Below, piece by piece: positions 42,428 through 52,386 of a stretch of DNA of 64,000 nt. Location: positions 1-64,000 of the forward strand of contig JAUIEK010000007.1 in assembly GCA_030428865.1 (NCBI GenBank), read 5' to 3'. Source of the DNA: Bacteroidia bacterium. Lineage in GTDB: Bacteria; Bacteroidota; Bacteroidia; Flavobacteriales; Flavobacteriaceae. A program made the translations under genes and the position numbers. The notes beneath the pieces are model-generated. The model had not been told where the DNA came from, did not search any database, and saw only the letters and a program-made list of their open reading frames with translations. Within the stretch, counting starts at the first letter, position 1; each line of letters opens with the position of its first letter.

Positions 42428-43921
42428 TTACACTAGAACGGGTTCTTTGCTTTCTTTTAAAACTTTCATGTTTGTCATTGCAGCACGAAGTTTCTCCCCT
42501 ACAGTTTCAATAGGATGATTTCTAATAGCTGCATTTACGTTTATTAGCCTTGTATTATCTACTTTATTGTGATCTGAAAAAGGTTTTCCTATAACATCTG
42601 TACTTACCGATTTCATAAAATAAGTCAACAATGGTTTTGCTGCATGATCAAACAAATAGCAACCATACTCTGCAGTATCAGAAATAATGCGGTTCATTTC
42701 AAACAATTTTTTACGTGCTATAGTGTTGGCTATTAATGGCAATTCGTGTAAGGATTCATAATATGCCGATGCTGAAATAATTCCTGATTTCACCATGGTT
42801 TCAAAAGCCAACTCCACTCCAGCTTTTACGAAAGCAACTAACAACGTTCCTTTATCAAAATATTCTTGTTCTGAAATTTCTTCAGGAGTTGCTTGTGTTT
42901 TTTCAAATTGTGTTTCTCCAGTATCAGCCCTCCATGTTAATAGATTTACATCGTCGTTTGCCCAATCTTCCATCATGGTTTTTGAAAAGTGCCCTGACAT
43001 GATATCATCCATATGCCTATTAAACAGAGGAGCTAATACTTCTTTCAATTCTTCGGAAAGTTGATAAGCTTTAAGTTTTGCTGGATTTGATAAACGATCC
43101 ATCATATTGGTAATTCCTCCGTGCTTCAATGCTTCAGTAATCGTTTCCCATCCGTATTGAATTAACTTAGAAGCGTACGCTGGCTCTACTCCTTCTTCAA
43201 CCATTTTATTGAATGACAAAATTGATCCCGTTTGTAACACTCCACATAAGATGGTTTGTTCACCCATTAAGTCTGATTTTACCTCTGCAACAAATGACGA
43301 TTCTAACACTCCTGCTTTATGGCCTCCTGTAGCAAATGCATAAGCTTTTGCTTGCGCCAATCCTTTATTCTCTGGATCGTTTTCAGGATGCACTGCGATT
43401 AATGTTGGTACTCCAAACCCTCTCAAATATTCCTCTCTTACTTCTGTTCCAGGACACTTAGGTGCTACCATAATTACGGTTAAATCCTTACGTACTTGCA
43501 TACCTTCTTCAACAATATTAAATCCGTGAGAATATGATAAGGTCGCTCCTGACTTCATTAATGGTATTACTGCATTTACTACCTGCGTATGCTGTTTATC
43601 GGGTGTTAAATTACATACCAAATCAGCAGTAGGAATCAGTTCTTCATACGTTCCTACTTCAAAACCATGCTCTTTTGCATTTTTATAAGATTGACGTTCT
43701 TCTTTAATAGCTGCTTCTCGTAATGCGTATGAAATATCTAATCCTGAATCACGCATGTTTAATCCTTGATTCAATCCCTGCGCTCCACATCCTACAATTA
43801 CCACTTCTTTACCTTCTAATGCTGTGATGCCTTCTGAAAACTCTTCAGCATTCATGAATCTACATTTTCCTAACTGTTCTAATTGTTCTCTTAATGATAA
43901 TTGGTTGAAATAATTTTCCAT
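42428..43921 (-). CDS. ilvC: Ketol-acid reductoisomerase, class II (long form)
   Basis: 497 aa, the long class II type found in enteric bacteria and Bacteroidota. The NADP-binding fold contains [20 protein letters not shown] with the following Arg/Ser-rich loop ([13 protein letters not shown]). Metal-site residues lie in [20 protein letters not shown] and the duplicated knotted domain follows. It isomerises and reduces acetolactate and acetohydroxybutyrate in valine/leucine and isoleucine synthesis. It lies between ilvN and ilvA. Confidence 0.96.
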   Translation of the reverse strand: MENYFNQLSLREQLEQLGKCRFMNAEEFSEGITALEGKEVVIVGCGAQGLNQGLNMRDSGLDISYALREAAIKEERQSYKNAKEHGFEVGTYEELIPTADLVCNLTPDKQHTQVVNAVIPLMKSGATLSYSHGFNIVEEGMQVRKDLTVIMVAPKCPGTEVREEYLRGFGVPTLIAVHPENDPENKGLAQAKAYAFATGGHKAGVLESSFVAEVKSDLMGEQTILCGVLQTGSILSFNKMVEEGVEPAYASKLIQYGWETITEALKHGGITNMMDRLSNPAKLKAYQLSEELKEVLAPLFNRHMDDIMSGHFSKTMMEDWANDDVNLLTWRADTGETQFEKTQATPEEISEQEYFDKGTLLVAFVKAGVELAFETMVKSGIISASAYYESLHELPLIANTIARKKLFEMNRIISDTAEYGCYLFDHAAKPLLTYFMKSVSTDVIGKPFSDHNKVDNTRLINVNAAIRNHPIETVGEKLRAAMTNMKVLKESKEPVLV

Positions 43922-43945
43922 TTCTATTGTATTTGTGTTGTTTGT

Positions 43946-44473
43946 TTAAGCTGTTATTAATTGTAATAGTTGTGATACTGGCATTTCATCTTTCGTAATG
44001 GCTATTCTACCAGATCGAATAAATTGCATGATACCATGCTTATCTAAAATGCGATAGAGTTCTTCGACTTCTTCTTTTGTCCCTGATTTTTCTAAAACAA
44101 AAAAGCCTTTATTTACATTGATGACTCTTGATTTACTTTGGTTAATGATGGTTTGAATTTCATCGTTATCTGTTAGCAAATCTGTACTTAGTTTAAACAA
44201 GCATGATTCTTGGTAAATCGTTTCCTCATCTGTATGATAAAAAGCCTTGATTACTTCGACTTGCTTTTCTATTTGACCAATAATTTTTTTGATTTGTTCT
44301 TCAGTAATCTTCACTAAAAGTGTAATTCGTGATACACTTTTAATTTCTGATGATGAGCTATTAATACTTTCAATATTGATATGTCTTCGTTGAAATATTG
44401 CTGATATTCTGTTTAACAATCCAACATTATTTTCTGTATAAATTGAAACTGTATAAGTGTTTTTTGTACTCAT
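43946..44473 (-). CDS. ilvN: Acetolactate synthase small regulatory subunit
   Basis: 175 aa with an N-terminal ACT domain (YTVSIYTENNVGLLNRISAI, RRHINIESINSSSSEIKSVS) and a second ACT-like C-terminal half (VINVNKGFFVLEKSGTKEEV). This subunit activates the catalytic subunit and gives feedback inhibition by valine. It lies four bases after ilvB and 24 before ilvC. Confidence 0.93.
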   Translation of the reverse strand: MSTKNTYTVSIYTENNVGLLNRISAIFQRRHINIESINSSSSEIKSVSRITLLVKITEEQIKKIIGQIEKQVEVIKAFYHTDEETIYQESCLFKLSTDLLTDNDEIQTIINQSKSRVINVNKGFFVLEKSGTKEEVEELYRILDKHGIMQFIRSGRIAITKDEMPVSQLLQLITA

Positions 44474-44477
44474 ATTT

Positions 44478-46211
44478 TTATTTTAATCGAACATCAGATA
44501 CTGATGCTCCTGTTGGAATCATTGGAAATACATTGTCTTCTTTTTCTACACAAACTTCTAGGAAATAAGCTTCTTTGGATTGCATCATTTCTTGAACAGC
44601 TGTTGCTAATTCTTCTCTTTTAGTAACTCTATTAGCTGCCATATGATATCCTTTTGCGATTGTTACAAAATCAGGATTTATCATTGTTGTAGAAGCGTAT
44701 CGCTTATCAAAAAACAACTGTTGCCACTGGCGTACCATTCCTAAAAACTCATTGTTAAGCACTACAATTTTAACCGCTGCTTTGGTTTGTAAAATAGTTC
44801 CGAGTTCTTGTATGGTCATTTGGTAACCTCCGTCACCAATAACAGCAACTACCTCACGCTCTGGGGTTCCCATTTTAGCACCAATCGCTGCTGGTAAGGC
44901 AAATCCCATGGTGCCTAATCCGCCAGAAGTGATATTGCTTTTTGTTTGATTGAATTCTGCATAACGACTTGCTACCATTTGATGTTGCCCCACGTCAGTA
45001 ACTACAATGGCTTTTCCTTTAGAGGCTTCATTTATTTGTTTAATAACCTCTCCCATTGTTAACCCTTCTTTCGTTGGAAACAAATCATTTTTTATCACAT
45101 TATCAAACTCAACTGCATCTAAATTTCGAAATTCTTGCAACCACTCTTTATGTGAGTTTTCTTCTAAAAGAGGAAGTGCTGCGGTTAAGGTTTCTTTTAC
45201 ATTTCCTAAAACAGCTACATCTGTTTTTACGTTTTTATCTACTTCCGCAGGATCTATTTCAAAATGAACTATTTTGGCTTGTTTTGCATAACGACTTAAA
45301 TCTCCAGTAACACGATCGTCAAAGCGCATTCCGATAGCGATTAGCACATCACATTCATTCGTTAACTTATTCGGACTGTAATTACCATGCATTCCAACCA
45401 TACCTACATGCAAAGGATGTTTCGTTGGTAAAGCCGACAACCCTAACAAAGTACTTGCCGATGGAATTCCTGCTTTCTCTATAAAAGCTTTAAATTCTTC
45501 TTCTGCTTCTCCTAGTATTACTCCTTGTCCCCAAACTACAAAAGGTCTATCAGCATTATTAATCAGCTCAACAGCTGCTTCAACACTTTGCATATTCATA
45601 TTCGGAACAGGTTGATAACTTCGTACCGATGTACATTTTTTATATTCAAAGTCAAACTCTTCAAACTGCGCATTTTTGGTAATATCAACCAAAACAGGTC
45701 CTGGTCTTCCTGAACGGGCAATGTAAAATGCTTTTGCCATTACTTCGGGTATGTCACTTGCTTTCGTTATTTGATAATTCCACTTAGTTACGGGAGTTGA
45801 AATTCCTACAATATCTGTTTCTTGAAACGCATCAGAACCTAACAAATGCGCTCCTACTTGCCCTGTGATACATACCATTGGAGTAGAATCTATCTGCGCA
45901 TCGGCAATACCTGTAATTAAATTAGTTGCACCTGGACCCGAAGTTGCTATAGCTACTCCTACTTTACCTGTAGCTCTAGCATAGCCTTGTGCTGCATGTG
46001 TAGCTCCTTGTTCATGACGTGTTAATACATGATGTAATTTATCTTGATATTTATACAACTCATCATATACAGGCATGATAGCCCCACCTGGATATCCGTA
46101 TAACAAATCGACTCCTTCTGCTAACAAACATTTTACTACAGCTTCTGCACCTGTAATGGTTACTCTCTTTGTTGTTCCTTGTTCTGTTTGTTGTTTTGTT
46201 TTTGTTTCCAT
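44478..46211 (-). CDS. ilvB: Acetolactate synthase large catalytic subunit
   Basis: 577 aa ThDP enzyme. The N-terminal motif LLYGYPGGAIMPVYDELYKY and catalytic Glu67 in RHEQGATHAAQGYARATGKV are clear. The ThDP/Mg site is VIGDGGYQMTIQELGTILQT ... with NN after it (KIVVLNNEFLGMVRQWQQLF). It condenses pyruvate with pyruvate or 2-oxobutanoate, the first shared step of Val/Leu and Ile synthesis. It lies 10 bases after ilvD and four before ilvN. Confidence 0.96.
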   Translation of the reverse strand: METKTKQQTEQGTTKRVTITGAEAVVKCLLAEGVDLLYGYPGGAIMPVYDELYKYQDKLHHVLTRHEQGATHAAQGYARATGKVGVAIATSGPGATNLITGIADAQIDSTPMVCITGQVGAHLLGSDAFQETDIVGISTPVTKWNYQITKASDIPEVMAKAFYIARSGRPGPVLVDITKNAQFEEFDFEYKKCTSVRSYQPVPNMNMQSVEAAVELINNADRPFVVWGQGVILGEAEEEFKAFIEKAGIPSASTLLGLSALPTKHPLHVGMVGMHGNYSPNKLTNECDVLIAIGMRFDDRVTGDLSRYAKQAKIVHFEIDPAEVDKNVKTDVAVLGNVKETLTAALPLLEENSHKEWLQEFRNLDAVEFDNVIKNDLFPTKEGLTMGEVIKQINEASKGKAIVVTDVGQHQMVASRYAEFNQTKSNITSGGLGTMGFALPAAIGAKMGTPEREVVAVIGDGGYQMTIQELGTILQTKAAVKIVVLNNEFLGMVRQWQQLFFDKRYASTTMINPDFVTIAKGYHMAANRVTKREELATAVQEMMQSKEAYFLEVCVEKEDNVFPMIPTGASVSDVRLK

Positions 46212-46221
46212 AGTACAAGTG

Positions 46222-47898
46222 TTAAAATTCGTCGGTTACACATCCGTTAGATGCTGATGCTACTGTTCTTGCATATTTATATAGCACTCCTCTTTTTACT
46301 TTCAAAGGTGGGGCAATCCACTCTTGTTTTCTTTTGGCTAATTCTTCTTCCGAAACCTCAACATGAATTGTATTGGTTTCAGCATTAATGGTTATAGTAT
46401 CTCCATTTTTCACCAAAGCGATTACCCCACCTTCTTGTGCCTCAGGTGTAATGTGACCTACCACAAATCCGTGAGTTCCTCCCGAAAATCTTCCATCTGT
46501 AATTAGAGCAACATCTTTACCTAATCCTGCTCCCATAATAGCAGCTGTTGGCTTTAGCATTTCTGGCATTCCTGGTCCTCCTTTAGGTCCTTCATAACGA
46601 ATTACCACAACGTCTCCTTTTTCAACTTTACCATCTCGTATTCCGTCATTAGCCTCATACTCTCCTTCAAAAACTTTTGCCTTTCCTGAAAAATACAATC
46701 CTTCCTTTCCTGTTATTTTCGCTACAGAACCTTCTTTTGCTAAATTTCCGTAGAGCATTCGTAAATGACCAGTAGCTTTAATTGGTCTTTCTAATGGTTT
46801 TACTACATCTTGCCCTTCTGTTAAACTTGGAACTTCCGCTAAATTTTCAGCTAACGTTTTTCCTGTTACGGTTAAACAATCCCCATGTAACAAGCCTTTT
46901 TCTAATAAGTATTTTAAAACTGCTGGAGTACCACCTACTTTATGTACATCCTCCATCAAGTATTTTCCACTAGGTTTTAAATCGGCTAAGAATGGAGTTT
47001 CATCAGATATACGTTGAAAATCTTCCAAGGTAAACTTCACATCTGCTGCTTTTGCTATCGCTAAAAAGTGTAATACCGCATTGGTAGAACCTCCCATAAC
47101 TGTTACCAATCGTACAGCATTTTCCAACGATTTTTTAGTAACTATGTCTGATGGTTTGATGTCTTTTTCTAGTAATACGCGTAGTGCTTCTCCTGCATTG
47201 ACACACTCTTGCTCTTTATCATTACTAATTGCAGGATTGGATGAATTATAAGGTAAACTCATACCCAAAGCTTCAATTGCCGATGCCATAGTATTTGCAG
47301 TGTACATCCCTCCACAAGCTCCAGCTCCTGGACATGCTTTTTCTATCACATTCTGATATTCCTTTTGAGTAATAGTTCCTGCAACTTTCTCTCCCCACGC
47401 TTCAAAAGCAGATACTACATCTAACTTTTTTCCTTCATGACATCCTGAGGCAATAGTTCCTCCATATACTAAAATTGAAGGACGATTTAACCGTAACATA
47501 GCCATTAAGGCTCCAGGCATATTTTTATCACAACCAACAACGGTTACCAATCCATCATAACTCATGGCTTGCACTACGGTTTCCATAGAGTCAGCAATTA
47601 CATCACGAGATGGTAAAGAATAACGCATCCCAGGAGTTCCCATAGAAATTCCATCAGAAACACCGATGGTATTAAATATCAACCCTACTAAATCGGCATT
47701 TTCAGTTCCTTCTTTCACCAATTTTGCTAAATCGTTTAGGTGCATATTACACGGATTTCCTTCATATCCTGTACTTGCAATTCCAACCAACGGTTTTTCT
47801 AAGTCTGATTTTGACAAACCTATAGCATGCAACATCGCTTGCGCTGCTGGCTGTGTGTCGTCTTGCGTTACTTGTTTACTAAATTTGTTTAGTTCCAT
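46222..47898 (-). CDS. ilvD: Dihydroxy-acid dehydratase
   Basis: 558 aa Fe-S enzyme. Candidate cluster cysteines are Cys50 ([15 protein letters not shown]), Cys123 ([16 protein letters not shown]) and Cys195 ([20 protein letters not shown]), the pattern of the IlvD/Edd family. [24 protein letters not shown] substrate loop is present as [20 protein letters not shown]. It dehydrates dihydroxy acids to the 2-oxo acids before transamination. It lies one base after ilvE. Confidence 0.96.
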   Translation of the reverse strand: MELNKFSKQVTQDDTQPAAQAMLHAIGLSKSDLEKPLVGIASTGYEGNPCNMHLNDLAKLVKEGTENADLVGLIFNTIGVSDGISMGTPGMRYSLPSRDVIADSMETVVQAMSYDGLVTVVGCDKNMPGALMAMLRLNRPSILVYGGTIASGCHEGKKLDVVSAFEAWGEKVAGTITQKEYQNVIEKACPGAGACGGMYTANTMASAIEALGMSLPYNSSNPAISNDKEQECVNAGEALRVLLEKDIKPSDIVTKKSLENAVRLVTVMGGSTNAVLHFLAIAKAADVKFTLEDFQRISDETPFLADLKPSGKYLMEDVHKVGGTPAVLKYLLEKGLLHGDCLTVTGKTLAENLAEVPSLTEGQDVVKPLERPIKATGHLRMLYGNLAKEGSVAKITGKEGLYFSGKAKVFEGEYEANDGIRDGKVEKGDVVVIRYEGPKGGPGMPEMLKPTAAIMGAGLGKDVALITDGRFSGGTHGFVVGHITPEAQEGGVIALVKNGDTITINAETNTIHVEVSEEELAKRKQEWIAPPLKVKRGVLYKYARTVASASNGCVTDEF

Positions 47899-47899
47899 C

Positions 47900-48787
47900 T
47901 TAGCTCGCTTTGCGTTTTTGACGTAAGCCTAATACTTCGTCTTTATATAATTTTATTAGTTTGTGTCCGTGTGATTTTTCCCACACTAGTGGAAATTGAT
48001 AGTTATCTAGCGATTGTAAGCCAACAACTTCTGCTGCTGTTCCTGTGAAAAAGCAAGCGTCTGCATTTTTTAATTCTTCTAAAGTGAAATGCTTTTCTTC
48101 TACAGAAATTCCTTCTTCTTTACATAATTCAATTACAGTAGCACGAGTAATTCCTGCCATGATATGACCTCTCGGAGGCGTGTATAACTTCCCATTTTTC
48201 TGCATAAAAACATTTGCCCCAGAACATTCCGCTACATTTCCATTCATGTCTAATAACAAAGCTTCATCATATCCTGCATTTTTTGCTTCATTAGTTGACA
48301 ATATTGAATTCGTATAGTGTCCTGTAACTTTTGCTTCTACAAAACATGACTTCGGATTCGGACGCTGAAACGACGATGTTTTTACACGCAGTAATCTATC
48401 TCCCATATACTTGTCCCACTCCCAACATTGTATAATTAAACAAGTCTCTTTTGAAGTAAGCAAGCTCATATCTGATCCCGTTACCACTAAAGGTCTTATA
48501 TATGCGTCTTTTAAATTGTTTTTTTCTAAAAGTTGGTATGTGATTTCTGTGAGTTCTTCTTCAGAATAATTCAGGTCTATTCCCATAACATGCGCTCCGT
48601 ATCGTAAGCGTTTGTAATGCTCATAGGGTTTAAAAATTTTTACTCCTCTACCTGTTTTATAAGCTCGTATTCCTTCAAACACTCCATTACCATAATGTAG
48701 TGTTTGACTGTAAGCTTGTACGGATGCTTCTTTTGCCTTTATAAAGCTTCCATTAAAATACACAATACTGTTTTCGTTGAAATACAT
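47900..48787 (-). CDS. ilvE: Branched-chain amino-acid aminotransferase
   Basis: 295 aa fold-type IV PLP enzyme. The PLP lysine is Lys153 in [20 protein letters not shown]; other family segments are [13 protein letters not shown] (31-43) and [20 protein letters not shown]. It interconverts Val, Leu and Ile with their 2-oxo acids. It is the first structural gene behind the double attenuator, and its start lies 150 bases beyond the second terminator. Confidence 0.95.
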   Translation of the reverse strand: MYFNENSIVYFNGSFIKAKEASVQAYSQTLHYGNGVFEGIRAYKTGRGVKIFKPYEHYKRLRYGAHVMGIDLNYSEEELTEITYQLLEKNNLKDAYIRPLVVTGSDMSLLTSKETCLIIQCWEWDKYMGDRLLRVKTSSFQRPNPKSCFVEAKVTGHYTNSILSTNEAKNAGYDEALLLDMNGNVAECSGANVFMQKNGKLYTPPRGHIMAGITRATVIELCKEEGISVEEKHFTLEELKNADACFFTGTAAEVVGLQSLDNYQFPLVWEKSHGHKLIKLYKDEVLGLRQKRKAS

Positions 48788-48936
48788 GTCTTTTTAAATA
48801 TTGGTTCGAAATTATTTTTTTGTTACCTTTTTGTATTCTTTATTTTACAATTTTGACTATCCTCAAGGTTTTTGAAAAAAATTTAAAATTTTAATATTCA
48901 ATGATTTAACTATTACTCTTTATGATATTCAGCATC

Positions 48937-48976
48937 AAAAAAAAGCCTGTATCTTTTAAGAAGATACAGGCTTTTT
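48937..48976 (-). terminator. Attenuator terminator 2, before ilvE
   Basis: A perfect 16-base-pair stem with arms 48961-48976 and 48940-48955, loop 48956-48960, followed on minus by eight U (A run 48937-48944). It lies 19 bases past the leader 2 stop codon. Confidence 0.92.
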
Positions 48977-48990
48977 ATAGGTAAAACTAT

Positions 48991-48997
48991 CTGTATC
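48991..48997 (-). promoter_or_regulatory. Antiterminator segment of attenuator 2
   Basis: GATACAG on minus begins inside the leader 2 TGA stop codon and is identical to part of the terminator 3' arm. It can therefore pair with CTGTATC of the 5' arm (48969-48963), which would prevent terminator 2 from forming. A ribosome at the stop codon would cover it. Confidence 0.8.
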
Positions 48998-49058
48998 AAC
49001 TCGGTGGAGAGCTAATAATGACAACAATAATTACCACGATGTTAAAAAATTGATTCAT
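48996..49058 (-). CDS. Ile/Val-rich attenuator leader peptide 2
   Basis: ATG 49058 to TGA 48998-48996 encodes MNQFFNIVVIIVVIISSPPS, 20 aa. Residues 7-15 are nine consecutive branched-chain codons (five Ile, four Val, no Leu). It is followed by an antiterminator segment and a strong terminator, the classic amino-acid attenuator layout. The ribosome stalling on scarce Ile or Val tRNA would free the antiterminator and let transcription reach ilvE. Too short for standard gene callers. Confidence 0.88.
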   Translation of the reverse strand: MNQFFNIVVIIVVIISSPPS

Positions 49059-49072
49059 ACTTTTTTTCAACT

Positions 49073-49107
49073 AAAAAAGGCTTCCTAAAATTATAGGAAG
49101 CCTTTTT
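49073..49107 (-). terminator. Attenuator terminator 1
   Basis: A perfect 14-base-pair stem with arms 49094-49107 and 49074-49087 (core GGCTTCCTA/TAGGAAGCC), loop 49088-49093, followed on minus by U residues. It lies 26 bases past leader 1 and 14 bases ahead of leader 2. Confidence 0.9.
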
Positions 49108-49126
49108 CTATTTTTATTTAAATACA

Positions 49127-49134
49127 CTTCCTAT
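49127..49134 (-). promoter_or_regulatory. Antiterminator segment of attenuator 1
   Basis: ATAGGAAG on minus starts at the last base of the leader 1 TGA and repeats the terminator 3' arm. It can pair with CTTCCTAT of the 5' arm and loop (49100-49093), eight pairs, excluding terminator 1. Confidence 0.8.
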
Positions 49135-49196
49135 CACCCTCGTGAGATAATCACGATAATGTTAATAGAAATAATATTTAAAACTTGTTTTTTCAT
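49134..49196 (-). CDS. Ile-rich attenuator leader peptide 1
   Basis: ATG 49196 to TGA 49136-49134 encodes MKKQVLNIISINIIVIISRG, 20 aa, with seven Ile, two Val and one Leu codons, most clustered at residues 8-17. It is followed by its own antiterminator segment and terminator. It should sense mainly charged tRNA-Ile. Its ATG lies 59 bases past the leuB stop, so it could be read either from a local promoter or by read-through from the leu genes. Confidence 0.88.
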   Translation of the reverse strand: MKKQVLNIISINIIVIISRG

Positions 49197-49204
49197 TTGT
49201 GCTA

Positions 49205-49237
49205 CAAATATTTACGATTAAAATTTAAAAATCCAAA
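49205..49237 (-). promoter_or_regulatory. Weak candidate promoter for the ilv leader
   Basis: On minus, TTTG (49237-49234), a 21-base spacer and AATATTTG (49212-49205), one mismatch from TAnnTTTG. If used, transcription would begin almost at the leader 1 ATG (49196). Confidence 0.3.
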
Positions 49238-49254
49238 TTTGATAAGATATTTTT

Positions 49255-50373
49255 CTAAATAATCGTTAATTGACCAATGCGTACATTCTCCATATTAATG
49301 GTGTTTTCTTCTGGATACAAAATAAAATCGGCTATAAAATCACCTACTTTGTCAGTAGTAATTGTATCTGTTTCTGAATTAATGTCTGGCGTACAAATGT
49401 TTTGGTCTAGAGATTTTTCAACACCTAATCGCACAGCACTAGCTTCCTCTGTTAACCCAAAATGATCTAATAAAAGAGCGACTGAAAGAATAGAAGCTAG
49501 TGGGTTTGCTATTCCTTTACCTTTCGCTTGAGGATATGAACCATGAATGGGCTCGAATAAAGCATACTTACTGCCTATAGAAGCAGATGCCAATAAACCA
49601 ATAGAACCACTAATCACACTACTTTCATCAGATAAAATGTCTCCAAACATATTTTCAGTCAAGATTACATCAAATTGAGAAGGGTTCAATATAATCTGCA
49701 TTGCTGCATTATCTACAAATAAAAAATCAAGAGTTACATCATCGTAAGCTTTACTTGCCTCGGTAACTACTTTACGCCACAACCTAGAAGATTCTAACAC
49801 ATTTGCCTTGTCTACTAATGTTACTTTCTTCTTTCTACTTTTTGCAGCTTTAAATGCCAAGTGAGCTATTCGCTCTATCTCCAATCTATTATATTGACAA
49901 AGATCTGAAGCAGCATTGCCATCTTCACTCAACTCTTTTGCTCCAAAGTAAATTCCGCCTGTTAATTCTCTAAATATCGTGAAATCTGTTCCTTCTATAA
50001 TTTCTTTCTTTAAAGGCGCTTTATCAAGTAGTGAAGCGTATGCCTGTACAGGACGAATATTTGCAAAAAGATCTAATGACTTTCTTAGTTTGAGCAATCC
50101 TTGTTCTGGTCTTACTTTTGCTGAAGGATCATTGTCATATTTAGGATCTCCTATAGAACCAAATAAAACAGCATCTGTATTTAAACAAATATCCAAAGTG
50201 GCTTTTGGTAGCGGATCATTACACGCATCAATCGCAACTGCTCCTACTAAAGCTTCTTTGTAGGTAAATGTATGATCATACTTAGACGCTACTGCATTAA
50301 GCACTTTTTTGGCTTGCTGGGTTACCTCTGGTCCTATTCCATCACCAGATAATACTGCAATACTTAATTTCAT
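49255..50373 (-). CDS. leuB: 3-Isopropylmalate dehydrogenase
   Basis: 372 aa. N-terminal MKLSIAVLSGDGIGPEVTQQ, NAD/substrate segments EQGLLKLRKSLDLFANIRPV and FTIFRELTGGIYFGAKELSE, and the C-terminal ENMFGDILSDESSVISGSIG (metal-site Asp) with EPIHGSYPQAKGKGIANPLA define LeuB. It oxidatively decarboxylates 3-isopropylmalate to 2-oxoisocaproate with NAD+. It lies 19 bases after leuD and no terminator separates it from the ilv attenuators. Confidence 0.96.
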   Translation of the reverse strand: MKLSIAVLSGDGIGPEVTQQAKKVLNAVASKYDHTFTYKEALVGAVAIDACNDPLPKATLDICLNTDAVLFGSIGDPKYDNDPSAKVRPEQGLLKLRKSLDLFANIRPVQAYASLLDKAPLKKEIIEGTDFTIFRELTGGIYFGAKELSEDGNAASDLCQYNRLEIERIAHLAFKAAKSRKKKVTLVDKANVLESSRLWRKVVTEASKAYDDVTLDFLFVDNAAMQIILNPSQFDVILTENMFGDILSDESSVISGSIGLLASASIGSKYALFEPIHGSYPQAKGKGIANPLASILSVALLLDHFGLTEEASAVRLGVEKSLDQNICTPDINSETDTITTDKVGDFIADFILYPEENTINMENVRIGQLTII

Positions 50374-50392
50374 CTTTTCTTCTTTAAAAACG

Positions 50393-50983
50393 TTAAACGT
50401 TATTGTGAATTTCGTAGTTTTTAATTTTTTCTTTTTGACTTAATAGATAATCAATATCATCATAGCCATTTAGTAAACACAATTTTTTATAAGGATTGAT
50501 TTCAAACATTTCAACTACCTCATGTTCTTTAATTTGTATTGATTGATTTTCTAAATCAACCTCTACAACTGTTTGTGGATTCTTGACAACCTCTTGTAAC
50601 AGAAAATCTAAATACTCTTTTGAAACAGTAACAGGCAAGATTCCGTTGTTTAATGCATTGTCTTTAAATATGTCTGCAAAAAAGCTAGATACGATTACTT
50701 TAAATCCGTACGCTGATAAAGCCCAAGCAGCATGTTCACGGCTAGAGCCGCATCCAAAATTGTTTTTGGCAATTAATATGGTTCCGCTATAGCGAGAATC
50801 GTTTAATATAAAGTTTTGATTAACACTACCATCTTTATGAAAACGCCAATCTCGAAACACATTATCCCCAAAGCTTTCTTTATCTGTAGCTTTTAAAAAA
50901 CGTGCCGGAATAATTTGGTCTGTATCAACATTTTCTATTGCTAATGGGATTGCTGTTGAACTATGTTTTGTGAATTTTTCCAT
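50393..50983 (-). CDS. leuD: 3-Isopropylmalate dehydratase small subunit
   Basis: 196 aa. The swivelling aconitase domain shows [20 protein letters not shown] near the start and the substrate motif [20 protein letters not shown] (about 74-93). With LeuC it isomerises 2- to 3-isopropylmalate. It starts two bases after the leuC stop. Confidence 0.96.
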   Translation of the reverse strand: MEKFTKHSSTAIPLAIENVDTDQIIPARFLKATDKESFGDNVFRDWRFHKDGSVNQNFILNDSRYSGTILIAKNNFGCGSSREHAAWALSAYGFKVIVSSFFADIFKDNALNNGILPVTVSKEYLDFLLQEVVKNPQTVVEVDLENQSIQIKEHEVVEMFEINPYKKLCLLNGYDDIDYLLSQKEKIKNYEIHNNV

Positions 50984-50985
50984 AC

Positions 50986-52386
50986 TTACACTACTGCTTC
51001 TAATGAAGTTATCTCTTCTGTTACATTTACAATTTTTCCCGCTACAGCAGTAGCCGCAGCAACTAACGGACTTGCTAAAATAGTCCTTGCACCTTGCCCT
51101 TGCCTTCCTTCAAAATTTCTATTGGATGTTGATACACAATACGCTCCTTCTGGTATTTTATCATCATTCATTGCCAAACATGCAGAACAACCTGGTTGAC
51201 GTAATTCAAATCCAGCAGCTTCAAAAATTCGATCTAACCCTTCTTCACTTATTTGTTTTGCTACTTGTTGTGAACCAGGTACAAGCCAAGCGGTAACGTT
51301 TTTAGCTTTTTCCTTTCCTTTTATGTAATGAGCTGCAACTCTAAAATCTTCTATTCTAGAATTTGTACAACTCCCTATAAAAACATAGTCAATTGGTTTG
51401 TCTAACAAAAACTCTCCTTTTGTAAAATTCATGTAGTTGAGTGCTTTTTCAAAGGAAGAATCATCACTTTCAGGAATACTATCTGTTATTTTAATTCCCA
51501 TTCCTGGGTTTGTTCCGTAAGTAATCATTGGTTCAATATCCTCTGCATCAAAGTAATATTCTTGATCAAAAACAGCATCTTCATCGGTTTTTAGTGTTTT
51601 CCAGTAAGCTATTCTTTGATCTAAATCTGCTCCTTTGGGGGCGAATGGTTTCCCTTTTACATAATCAAAAGTAGTTTGATCTGGTGCAATCATTCCGCCT
51701 CTGGCTCCCATTTCTATACTCATGTTACAGACTGTCATACGTCCTTCCATCGACATTTCTTCAAAAATATTCCCTGCATATTCACAAAAATATCCAGTAC
51801 CTGAATTGGTTCCGAGCTTCGAAATGATATATAGAATTACATCTTTGGGAAGTACTCCTTTTTTAAGTTTCCCATTAACATGCACTCGAAGTTTTTTAGG
51901 CTTTGTTAGCAGCAAACACTGACTAGCAAAAACCTGAGCTACTTGAGTAGTCCCAATACCAAAAGCGATAGAACCAAATGCTCCGTGAGTAGACGTATGA
52001 CTATCTCCACAAACTATCGTCATTCCGGGTTGGGTAATTCCCAGTTCAGGGGTCATAACATGTACAATACCGTTGTATTTATGACCCAAACCATATAATG
52101 TAATATTGTTTTTTTTGCAATTTTCAGTTAATTGCTTCAGTTGTTTTCTTGATAAAACATCTTTTACTGGTAAATGCTGATCTACTGTTGGCGTATTATG
52201 ATCTGCCGTTGCAATAATCTTATCAGGTCTTGCAACAGGAATGTTACGCTGTTCTAACTCAGAAAAAGCCTGCGGACTTGTAACCTCATGAATTAAATGC
52301 TTATCAATATAAAGAATAGATGGTCCTCCTTCTAATGTATCAACCACATGTGCATCCCAAACTTTATCAAATAATGTTTTTCCCAT
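50986..52386 (-). CDS. leuC: 3-Isopropylmalate dehydratase large subunit
   Basis: 466 aa aconitase-type Fe-S subunit. Iron-sulfur cysteines are in [17 protein letters not shown] and [20 protein letters not shown]; the N-terminus [20 protein letters not shown] and the [20 protein letters not shown] motif are standard. It works with LeuD. Its first codon directly follows the leuA stop with no gap. Confidence 0.96.
   Translation of the reverse strand: MGKTLFDKVWDAHVVDTLEGGPSILYIDKHLIHEVTSPQAFSELEQRNIPVARPDKIIATADHNTPTVDQHLPVKDVLSRKQLKQLTENCKKNNITLYGLGHKYNGIVHVMTPELGITQPGMTIVCGDSHTSTHGAFGSIAFGIGTTQVAQVFASQCLLLTKPKKLRVHVNGKLKKGVLPKDVILYIISKLGTNSGTGYFCEYAGNIFEEMSMEGRMTVCNMSIEMGARGGMIAPDQTTFDYVKGKPFAPKGADLDQRIAYWKTLKTDEDAVFDQEYYFDAEDIEPMITYGTNPGMGIKITDSIPESDDSSFEKALNYMNFTKGEFLLDKPIDYVFIGSCTNSRIEDFRVAAHYIKGKEKAKNVTAWLVPGSQQVAKQISEEGLDRIFEAAGFELRQPGCSACLAMNDDKIPEGAYCVSTSNRNFEGRQGQGARTILASPLVAAATAVAGKIVNVTEEITSLEAVV

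Larger units (their letters stand above)
48788..49254 (-). promoter_or_regulatory. Tandem attenuator region between leuB and ilvE
   Basis: This 467-base gap holds, in minus-strand order, an atypical promoter candidate (49205-49237), leader peptide 1, antiterminator segment 1, terminator 1, leader peptide 2, antiterminator segment 2 and terminator 2, then about 150 AT-rich bases before ilvE in which I see no further element. The two leaders are 14 bases beyond terminator 1 apart, so they form one leader transcript. Each part is listed separately. Confidence 0.85.

Noticed and set aside
48788..48936. A third leader or riboswitch between terminator 2 and ilvE
   Set aside because: No Ile/Val/Leu-rich frame, conserved aptamer-like core or additional hairpin with U run is visible.
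49018..49053. Plus-strand mini-frame MTTIITTMLKN resembling a threonine-type leader peptide
   Set aside because: It is the complement of leader peptide 2. No plus-strand gene follows, and the downstream hairpin 49074-49107 serves the minus-strand unit.
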